DNA of 12,612 nucleotides, from assembly GCA_002451015.1 (NCBI GenBank), contig DKBB01000408.1:1-12612 (forward strand), in the 5' to 3' direction. The notes below the pieces were generated by a model that saw nothing but the letters and a program-made list of their open reading frames with translations, searched no databases and was not told where the DNA came from. This document shows, in pieces, positions 6,846 to 12,612 of this stretch (position 1 is its first letter; each line of letters begins with the position of its first letter). Source of the DNA: Acidobacteria bacterium UBA6911. Lineage in GTDB: Bacteria; Acidobacteriota; UBA6911. The translations under genes and the position numbers were made by a program.

Positions 6846-7712
6846 ATGCAGACGAGAAAAAAATTTACAATCAGGGCGAAGGGCAAGAACCTGGATTTGG
6901 GCGAAAGAACACTGGTCATGGGAATTCTCAACGTCACGCCCGATTCGTTTTCAGACAAAGGGCGATACATGGCACCCGAGATCGCGCTGGATCGTGCCTG
7001 GGCAATCGCTGAAGAGGGGGCCGATATCCTGGATATCGGCGCGGAATCGACTCGCCCCGGATCCCGGGAGGTCGATGCCGATGAAGAGTTGAGACGTTTG
7101 TTGCCGGTTCTGGAAAAGCTCGGTGACCGGTACCCGATCCCTATCTCGATCGATACGTCAAAAGCAAAGGTTGCCCGGGCGACACTGGAATGCGGTGCCT
7201 CCATCATCAATGATGTCACTTCATTTCAGAAGGATCCGCAGATAGGACGCGAATGCGCCGAATTCGATGCAGCTGTTGTTTTGATGCACATGCGGGGAAC
7301 CCCGATGAATATGCAGACACTCCCCCCGAGCGAGGATATTCTCGGCGATATTGATATTTGGGCGAAAGAAGCGGTTGCACGAGCTCAGAGCTGTGGTGTA
7401 TCCTCGGAAAAGATCGTACTGGATCCGGGAATTGGATTTGGGAAAACAGCCGCACAGAACTTCGAAATTCTCCGGAACCTGGATCGATTAAGCGCCGCCG
7501 GATTTCCCGTTCTGGTAGGGACATCGCGTAAATCGTTTATCGGTTCCATTATCAATAAACCTGCCGGTGAACTTGTTTTAGGAACCGGCGCGAGTGTTGC
7601 GGCATCGATCGTGTTGGGTGCTCATATCGTACGGGTCCATGATGTCGCTGCAATGAGGGAAATCGCGGACGTTACCGATGCCATTGTCGGAGCGGGAGAA
7701 ATACTATCCTGA
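6846..7712 (+). CDS. folP: Dihydropteroate synthase
   Basis: Joins 6-hydroxymethyl-dihydropterin pyrophosphate and p-aminobenzoate to dihydropteroate in folate synthesis; the sulfonamide target; cytosolic TIM barrel. With the ATG at 6846 it has 288 residues, normal for the family. Signatures: NVTPDSFSD (29-37), DIGAESTRPGS (63-73), SIDTSK (101-106), NDVTS (122-126), MHMRGTP (147-153), LDPGIGFGK (192-200), GTSRKSF (225-231) and RVHDV (263-267), which together cover the pterin-, pABA- and phosphate-binding residues. The start is uncertain by three codons: a GTG at 6837 is in frame, and neither has a clear Shine-Dalgarno. It follows ftsH by about 165 bp, an arrangement common in Gram-negative bacteria, and precedes cdaA. 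Confidence 0.97.
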   Translation: MQTRKKFTIRAKGKNLDLGERTLVMGILNVTPDSFSDKGRYMAPEIALDRAWAIAEEGADILDIGAESTRPGSREVDADEELRRLLPVLEKLGDRYPIPISIDTSKAKVARATLECGASIINDVTSFQKDPQIGRECAEFDAAVVLMHMRGTPMNMQTLPPSEDILGDIDIWAKEAVARAQSCGVSSEKIVLDPGIGFGKTAAQNFEILRNLDRLSAAGFPVLVGTSRKSFIGSIINKPAGELVLGTGASVAASIVLGAHIVRVHDVAAMREIADVTDAIVGAGEILS

Positions 7713-7806
7713 GGCAAATGGCCGTATGGGTACGATACGTGTCATCGACCTGAATAGGAATGTGTATTTTCCCCTGGTCCGCATTTCTCAAGGGATTCCG
7801 TAGCGA

Positions 7807-7934
7807 GGCATTTTAGAGGGCTGCATGTATAAGGCGAATGCCCGGCGACGCGCTTGATAGTGCGTCATGGAGTCTAAGGGCATGCAATGCAGCCGGATTG
7901 ATCCTCTGTGCCGCCGCCGTTAGCGAAGCGGCGG
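7807..7934 (+). ncRNA. Candidate structured RNA element in cdaA 5' region
   Basis: A set of nested exact complements: GGCA/TGCC (7807-7810 / 7909-7912), AGAG/CTCT (7815-7818 / 7904-7907), GGCTGCAT/ATGCAGCC (7819-7826 / 7887-7894), ATGCCC/GGGCAT (7838-7843 / 7878-7883) and GACGCGC/GTGCGTC (7847-7853 / 7860-7866, one G-U) with a 6-nt TTGATA loop. Two 11/3-nt internal loops of opposite asymmetry separate the inner helices. A second hairpin, CCGCCGC/GCGGCGG (7911-7917 / 7928-7934), shares bases 7911-7912 with the outermost helix, so the two exclude each other at that edge. There is no T-tract after it. It sits in the 274-bp folP-cdaA gap and ends 52 nt before cdaA. I recognise no known riboswitch motif. 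It could be a cis-regulatory RNA, a small RNA or an extragenic palindromic element; no promoter of its own is evident. Confidence 0.45.
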
Positions 7935-7986
7935 AATCTGGTGAGAAATGTAGATCAAAAACCCCTGAAAAGGAACCGCTGGATCC

Positions 7987-8802
7987 ATGGATTTGATTAC
8001 AAGTTTTTTCCAATCCTCGTTTTTCGCATTTCGCGATCTCATCGACGTTGCCCTGGTTGCTTACGTTATCTATCGGCTTCTTCTGTTGATACGGGGAACC
8101 AGGGGCGTTCAGATGACCTTCGGTATCGGCGTACTCCTTTTGTTCTACTGGGTTTCACGGTATCTGGGGCTGGCCACGGTCCAGTGGCTGCTGTCCAATG
8201 CCCTGACGTATATTGTTTTTGCAATCATCGTGCTGTTTCAGAGCGAGATACGGCGTGGACTGGCAGGCATCGGAAAAACCCCGATCCTGGGCAGGCAAAG
8301 CCGTCAGAGAAGCGGAGGCTTCGAAGAGATCACGCAGGCTGCGACCACTCTTGCATCCAGGAAAATCGGGGCACTCATAGTGATTGAGCGGGACATCGGT
8401 CTGAAGAATTATGTAGAGAACGGGATTGTTCTGGATGCCATGCTTGCATTCGATCTTCTGGTTACCATCTTCAATCCAACCACTCCTCTTCATGATGGTG
8501 CCGTGATTGTTCAGCAAAATCGAATAGCGGCCGCGGCCTGCTTTCTGCCGCTGACACTGGACCCGTATCACAGCAAGGAGCTGGGTACCAGGCATCGTGC
8601 CGCCATCGGTATAACAGAGGAAACTGATGCCGTTGCTGTAATTGTTTCGGAGGAAACGGGCACAATCTCTCTGGCGATTGACGGCAGGATCACACGCAAC
8701 CTTGACGCTGTCACCTTGCGTGCTACGCTTGAAACTGCATGTGAACACCGGTCCGGGAAGGAGGCTTCCCAGACCGCCAAACAGCGCCCGGAAACGATAT
8801 GA
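7987..8802 (+). CDS. cdaA: Diadenylate cyclase CdaA (membrane DAC-domain c-di-AMP synthase)
   Basis: Makes the second messenger cyclic di-AMP from two ATP. The 271 residues contain about three N-terminal membrane helices (about 18-36, 42-60, 67-85), the linker FQSEIRRGL (84-92) typical of CdaA/YbbP, and a DisA_N catalytic domain with the two key motifs: DGA (170-172, in PLHDGAVIV) and RHR (202-204, in ELGTRHRAAIGITEE). Both are intact, so activity is expected. The family length is about 270 residues. The start ATG has AAGGA 12 nt upstream, rather far, after a 274-bp gap with a nested RNA-like fold. The stop overlaps the cdaR start by 4 nt (ATGA). In known systems CdaA is membrane-bound and its activity is modulated by CdaR and GlmM; c-di-AMP commonly controls potassium and osmolyte uptake and wall or envelope homeostasis. 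Confidence 0.95.
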   Translation: MDLITSFFQSSFFAFRDLIDVALVAYVIYRLLLLIRGTRGVQMTFGIGVLLLFYWVSRYLGLATVQWLLSNALTYIVFAIIVLFQSEIRRGLAGIGKTPILGRQSRQRSGGFEEITQAATTLASRKIGALIVIERDIGLKNYVENGIVLDAMLAFDLLVTIFNPTTPLHDGAVIVQQNRIAAAACFLPLTLDPYHSKELGTRHRAAIGITEETDAVAVIVSEETGTISLAIDGRITRNLDAVTLRATLETACEHRSGKEASQTAKQRPETI

Positions 8803-9713
8803 GCTCAACATTAAAAGAGAAAATCCTGGAGAACTGGATTCTGAAAATTCTGGCTATACTGCTGGCCTGGATTCTGTGGTTGTTTATCCAGGGGGAATCC
8901 GGAACGTTTACGACGGTTACGGCTCAAGTCAAAGTTACGGTACCCGATGGAATGGAAATTTCAGGCGGCTTTCCCTCGACCGTACAGGTTACAATACGCG
9001 GAGCAACCCAGAACCTTACCTGCAATATAAATCTCCAGAATTACGAGGAAGGGGCAAACAGAATCACCCTCACCAAGGATAATATCGAAACCCCCAAGGG
9101 ATTTGGGATCGAAGTGTCCCAGATCAATCCCTCGCAGGTCACGCTGATGCTGGAGAAGACGATTACGAAACCGGTTCCGATTACCGTCCCGGAGAAGGGT
9201 GAAGTGGCCGATGGCTTTGAAATTTACGAGAAGATCCCGAGTTCCAGGGTAGTGGAGATAACGGGGCCCCGGTCTCATATAGAACCCGTTCCAGAGGTGC
9301 CCACGGATATTATTGATATCAGCGACCTGGACCAGTCTACAAACTATCAGGTAAGCCTTAATTTCGAGGACGGAGCGATTCGTTCCTCCATAACCAATCC
9401 GATCTGGGTGGAAATACGCATCGGTCCCCGCAGGAAAGATTACTCCATTAACGGAGTCCCTCTGGAAATTGAAGACGAGTCCTATGCTTGCTCCCCGGAG
9501 AAGATCGACATACGGGTCATGGCGCCGGAAAACCTGCAGCCTCTTCTGGTCCCAGATAATTTCAGGGCAATAATCGTGACTAAAAATCTCGACGATGCCG
9601 CTCTCCCCGCCAAGGTAAAGCCGGTTATAAGCTACCGGGAAGAATGGAGAGGCAAAATAAAGGAGATGGGAATAAGGCCTTCGGGAGTCACTGTCGACAA
9701 GAAAGACGAATAA
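8799..9713 (+). CDS. cdaR: YbbR-domain protein, CdaA regulator (CdaR-like)
   Basis: Single-pass membrane protein with YbbR repeats facing outside the cytoplasm; homologues bind CdaA and tune c-di-AMP synthesis. The 304-residue product has one N-terminal transmembrane helix (about 13-31: LKILAILLAWILWLF). Repeated beta-rich segments with the YbbR pattern follow: about 35-118 (VTVPDGMEI..VQVTIRGA), 118-210 (KPVPITV..VVEITGPRSHI) and a more diverged third from about 212. It overlaps the end of cdaA by 4 nt, so translational coupling is likely, and a GGAAA lies just upstream inside cdaA. The adjacent cdaA supports the assignment more than any catalytic motif, since the family has none. Confidence 0.88.
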   Translation: MSSTLKEKILENWILKILAILLAWILWLFIQGESGTFTTVTAQVKVTVPDGMEISGGFPSTVQVTIRGATQNLTCNINLQNYEEGANRITLTKDNIETPKGFGIEVSQINPSQVTLMLEKTITKPVPITVPEKGEVADGFEIYEKIPSSRVVEITGPRSHIEPVPEVPTDIIDISDLDQSTNYQVSLNFEDGAIRSSITNPIWVEIRIGPRRKDYSINGVPLEIEDESYACSPEKIDIRVMAPENLQPLLVPDNFRAIIVTKNLDDAALPAKVKPVISYREEWRGKIKEMGIRPSGVTVDKKDE

Positions 9714-9755
9714 TTTTCCAAACGATAATTCTAGAGTACGTTTTCGCGGTGAATA

Positions 9756-10253
9756 ATGGAACCAGCCGCTCAAAAGATCAAATCTCTCGAAGAAATCATC
9801 CGGTTACGCGAAAAGCTGCGAAAGTCGGGGAAGCGCCTGGTTTTTACCAACGGATGTTTCGATGTTCTGCATGTCGGGCACGTGCGTTACCTTAACCGGG
9901 CCCGCGCTCTGGGGGACCGACTGGTTGTCGCACTCAACAGCGATCTTTCCGTCAGGCGGATCAAAGGAGAATTCCGTCCCGTAGTCCCTGAAGTGGAGAG
10001 AGCAGAAGTTCTCGCCGCCCTGGCCAGTGTCGACTACCTGTTTCTTTTCGATGATTTGACGCCGCAGCGGATTATCGACGCTATCGTGCCGGATGTTCTC
10101 GTGAAAGGTTCGGATTGGGAGATATCCCGCGTCGTCGGCCGTGAAACGGTGGAACGTGCCGGGGGGACCGTATGGACGGTTCCCGTGGTTGAAGGATCTT
10201 CGACCAGCAGAATCATCCGCAAAGTACTGGATAATTTCAGCCCCCCTTCCTGA
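9756..10253 (+). CDS. rfaE2: D-glycero-beta-D-manno-heptose 1-phosphate adenylyltransferase (RfaE2/HldC type)
   Basis: Nucleotidyltransferase that makes ADP-heptose for the LPS inner core. It corresponds only to the C-terminal half of the bifunctional HldE; the sugar-kinase half is not in this window, so the activities are split into separate genes. At 165 residues it has the usual stand-alone length. Seen: [13 protein letters not shown] (30-42) with the nucleotide-binding HVGH (39-42), [11 protein letters not shown] (61-71), [16 protein letters not shown] (74-89), DVLVKGSDW (113-121), VVGRE (126-130) and the loop EGSSTSRII (146-154). This combination fits RfaE2 better than glycerol-phosphate cytidylyltransferase or PPAT. 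A GGTGA lies only 3 nt before the ATG, a poor ribosome site. It starts 42 bp after cdaR, where glmM is often found in other cdaA-cdaR operons. Confidence 0.93.
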   Translation: MEPAAQKIKSLEEIIRLREKLRKSGKRLVFTNGCFDVLHVGHVRYLNRARALGDRLVVALNSDLSVRRIKGEFRPVVPEVERAEVLAALASVDYLFLFDDLTPQRIIDAIVPDVLVKGSDWEISRVVGRETVERAGGTVWTVPVVEGSSTSRIIRKVLDNFSPPS

Positions 10254-10324
10254 CAGTACCCTTGCCTGCATTTCTCACAGGATTCGGCATGCAATCCCCG
10301 GGGAGTCCCTAACGCCGGGTAGAG

Positions 10325-10333
10325 TGTTATTAT
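10325..10333 (+). promoter_or_regulatory. Possible mfd promoter -10 element
   Basis: TGTTATTAT is an extended -10 (TGn plus TATTAT, 5 of 6 to consensus) 120 bp upstream of mfd, in a 199-bp gap after rfaE2. No -35 match lies 16-18 bp upstream. A T6 run (10421-10426) nearer mfd follows only weak ACGG/CCGT and GATC/GATC pairing, so I do not call a terminator there. Low confidence. Confidence 0.25.
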
Positions 10334-10452
10334 AGGGTCGCCCCGTTTAGAATTTTACGGGAATCGGGAAACGATGGGATCACGGTTTAATGCCAGACCT
10401 GCCGTTATGATAGGATCTTCTTTTTTAGCGTGTGGTTTTTAGGTAGCTATAT

Positions 10453-12612
10453 ATGATTCGACTGAAGAAGACTTTCGAGATGGCCATGGCTTCGGATGCG
10501 CTGCAGCAACTCGCGGAGCGTATCCGTGCCGGAATCCGTAATCCGGGGCTTTCCGGCGCGGCTGGAGGAGCCAGGGCATTGGGAATAGCGGGAGCGATTC
10601 TGGCGGAGAATCGTCCGGTAGCCGTACTGACGCCAACCGGCGCCGATGCGCAGTCCCTGGCACGGGAGTTGGGCTTTTACCTCGATTTGCTTTCCTCCTC
10701 TCCAATCGATGTCGTTCCTATGCCCGATCTCGAAGTGGATCCCTATCGCGGGCTGTCCCCCCATCATGAAATATCCGCCAACCGGGCCCATGCTCTGTGG
10801 CGGATCCTTCAGGACGGGCCCAAAGTACTTGTTGCATCGGTGAAGGCCGCTGCCGTCCGTCTGCGCACGCCCCAACAGTTTTTCTCCTATTGCCTGATGT
10901 TGAAGAAAGACGAGGACATGTCTCCGGATATGATCCGCGAGTATCTTTTTGAGTCCGGTTACATCGCGGACGATCCCGTAACGGATCCCGGAGAGTTTTC
11001 TCTCCGGGGCGGGATCCTGGATATTTTCCCGCCCCATCTGGACAAACCTGTCCGCCTGGAGTTTTTCGGCGACTGCATCGAATCCCTCAGGGTCTTCGAT
11101 GTCGATTCCCAGCGTTCGGTGGAGAGCCTCTCGCATGTGGAACTGATTCCAATGCGGGAATATTGCTTTAAGCGCAATTCTCTGCAGCGCTGGGCGGAAA
11201 AAGTCCCGTCTCTCTGGAGTGATCCGTTTCTGCCGCATCTGACCGAGGAGGTCGCCCTGGCACGGCAGGGAGAAATGTTTCCGGCTTTCGAATTCATGCT
11301 GCCGGCCGTGGATCCTCTCGAAGCCACACTGTTCGACTATCTCGAGGGGTATCGCATCGTCACCGTGGAGCGGGAAGTATCGGAAAATTCCCTGGCTCGC
11401 TATCACGAGGAGCTTTACCAGCGCTACCTGGATCGAATAGAAGCGCACAAACCGGTTCTTTCTCCCGATCAGATTTATTTAACCCCGGAGGATTTCAGTG
11501 CCGCCATCGACCGATTCCCGAACCTGGAGGTTGAGGAGCTCCCGGTTGCGGACAGGGACAATCCCCCGGTATATCTTTCCTCTCAGACTGTTAGAAAATA
11601 CCACGGCAATATCCGGGAGCTTGTCGGAGATATTAAGAAGTTTCGCGATGCAGGGGAATATCTTGCCTGTGTCCTCTCCAACCTGGGTCGCGCAGAGCGT
11701 GTCCACGATATTCTGAAGGAGTACGACATTTCCGCCCTTCTCTGCCGTGACGGGGACAGGAATTCGGACGACGGGCTCCCCCCGGGCGGCGATATTCTCA
11801 TCGCAATCGGAAATCTCCATTCCGGCTATTATCTGCCGTCCGTAAACCTGCGCGTGCTGACGAGCACGGATCTTTTCGATGAATCGGATGTGGGTCAGAG
11901 GCCCAGGAAAACCAAAGCAGCGCATCGGCATCTTTTCGTGTCCGACTTCCGCGATCTGAAACCGGGGGACTATGTGGTTCATGTCGATCATGGCATAGGA
12001 CTCTTCAACGGATTGAAATCCATTGGCCTGCGCGGCAGTTCCAAGGAATTCGTGCTCCTGAGCTACCAGAACGATGCAAAGCTCTATGTCCCGGTCGAAA
12101 GACTGGACCTGATACAGAAATACAGCAGCATGGGGGGGACGCGTCCCTCGCTGGACCGTCTGGGCGGCACGAGCTGGAGCCGAACCAAGTCCCGGATCAA
12201 GAAATCGATGCGGGACATGGCCGAAGAGCTTTTGAAGCTGTATGCCCGGAGAAAGACGATACCGGGATACGCATTTTCGCCTGATACCGCCTGGCAGCAG
12301 GAATTCGAAGACGCCTTCGAATTTGAATTGACCCGCGACCAGGTCGACGCTCTTGAGGCGCTCAAGAGCGATATGGAGGCGCCGCGCCCGATGGATCGCC
12401 TGCTATGTGGCGATGTGGGCTACGGGAAGACCGAAGTGGCGATGCGCGCTGCCTTTAAAGCGATCATGGACGGCAAACAGGCCGCCGTGCTGGCCCCTAC
12501 CACCGTGCTTGCCTTCCAGCATTACAATACCTTCAGGGAGCGGTTCACGGCATTCCCGATGGGCATTCAGCTTTTATCCCGGTTTCGCAGCCCGAAAGAA
12601 CAGAAGCAGGTG
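10453..12612 (+). CDS. mfd: Transcription-repair coupling factor, N-terminal 720 codons (cut by window end)
   Basis: DNA translocase that removes RNA polymerase stalled at lesions and recruits UvrA. The frame is open from ATG 10453 to the last base with no stop, giving 720 residues of a protein usually near 1150. Visible: the UvrB-like N-terminal module (about 1-350, with SLRGGILDIFPP and LEFFGDCIESLRVF), a poorly conserved D3 region, the RNA-polymerase-interacting CarD-like domain (about 497-590, starting FRDLKPGDYVVHVDHGIGLF), and the start of the RecG-like helicase module with Walker A GDVGYGKT (653-660), followed by APTTVLAFQHYNTFRERF. DEEH and the later helicase motifs lie beyond the window. 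As usual for Mfd, the N-terminal UvrB-like part has no P-loop. AGGT sits 9 nt before the start, a modest ribosome site. Confidence 0.97.
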   Translation, partial: MIRLKKTFEMAMASDALQQLAERIRAGIRNPGLSGAAGGARALGIAGAILAENRPVAVLTPTGADAQSLARELGFYLDLLSSSPIDVVPMPDLEVDPYRGLSPHHEISANRAHALWRILQDGPKVLVASVKAAAVRLRTPQQFFSYCLMLKKDEDMSPDMIREYLFESGYIADDPVTDPGEFSLRGGILDIFPPHLDKPVRLEFFGDCIESLRVFDVDSQRSVESLSHVELIPMREYCFKRNSLQRWAEKVPSLWSDPFLPHLTEEVALARQGEMFPAFEFMLPAVDPLEATLFDYLEGYRIVTVEREVSENSLARYHEELYQRYLDRIEAHKPVLSPDQIYLTPEDFSAAIDRFPNLEVEELPVADRDNPPVYLSSQTVRKYHGNIRELVGDIKKFRDAGEYLACVLSNLGRAERVHDILKEYDISALLCRDGDRNSDDGLPPGGDILIAIGNLHSGYYLPSVNLRVLTSTDLFDESDVGQRPRKTKAAHRHLFVSDFRDLKPGDYVVHVDHGIGLFNGLKSIGLRGSSKEFVLLSYQNDAKLYVPVERLDLIQKYSSMGGTRPSLDRLGGTSWSRTKSRIKKSMRDMAEELLKLYARRKTIPGYAFSPDTAWQQEFEDAFEFELTRDQVDALEALKSDMEAPRPMDRLLCGDVGYGKTEVAMRAAFKAIMDGKQAAVLAPTTVLAFQHYNTFRERFTAFPMGIQLLSRFRSPKEQKQV

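Noticed and set aside
7807..7934. An integron attC site or tRNA-like gene
   Set aside because: The nested palindrome lacks paired RYYYAAC/GTTRRRY core sites at its ends, there is no gene-cassette context, and it has no T-loop (GTTCRA) or acceptor-stem features of a tRNA.
9694..9729. An rfaE2 promoter (TCGACA with GATAAT)
   Set aside because: Both hexamers resemble consensus, but the spacer is 24 bp, too long for a sigma-70 promoter.
10381..10426. A Rho-independent terminator after rfaE2
   Set aside because: A T6 run is present, but the preceding complementarity is only 4-bp ACGG/CCGT and GATC/GATC with uneven loops, too weak to support.

Overview
The window is about 12.6 kb of compact chromosome with ordinary housekeeping genes and no mobile elements, tRNA, rRNA or CRISPR. 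It points to a Gram-negative bacterium, most likely a deltaproteobacterium (Desulfobacterota; something near Syntrophales would fit, but that is inference from gene order and protein style). The grounds are: C5-pathway heme genes (hemL, hemB); a stand-alone heptose-1-phosphate adenylyltransferase for LPS core heptose; and a tilS-ftsH-folP-cdaA-cdaR order of the kind found in deltaproteobacteria, which are among the few Gram-negatives with a CdaA-type c-di-AMP synthase.

Left arm (1-2694). The 3' end of a CorC/HlyC-type CBS-domain protein on the + strand converges with a minus-strand hemB-hemL pair. A bidirectional terminator lies between them and overlaps the corC stop region. HemB (5-aminolevulinate dehydratase, all three zinc cysteines present) and HemL (glutamate-1-semialdehyde aminomutase) catalyse successive steps, making and then condensing 5-aminolevulinate.

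Divergent region (2695-3019). It holds a good extended -10 promoter for hemB and an 18-bp inverted repeat with a C(TTCG)G loop. I see no convincing tilS promoter.

Right arm (3020-12612, all + strand). tilS has an apparent -1 frameshift near its 3' end. Then come a 337-bp gap with two inverted repeats, an extended -10 promoter and a strong leader hairpin; ftsH (TTG start); folP; a 274-bp gap containing a nested, tRNA-sized or larger RNA-like fold; cdaA and cdaR (4-nt overlap, translationally coupled); rfaE2/hldC; and the first 720 codons of mfd, cut by the window end. The genes serve tRNA-Ile decoding, membrane proteolysis, folate synthesis, c-di-AMP signalling, LPS heptose activation and transcription-coupled repair.

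No new multi-gene system is visible. The best candidate for something undescribed is the nested RNA structure ahead of cdaA (7807-7934). The TilS frameshift and the ftsH leader hairpin are the next most checkable points.
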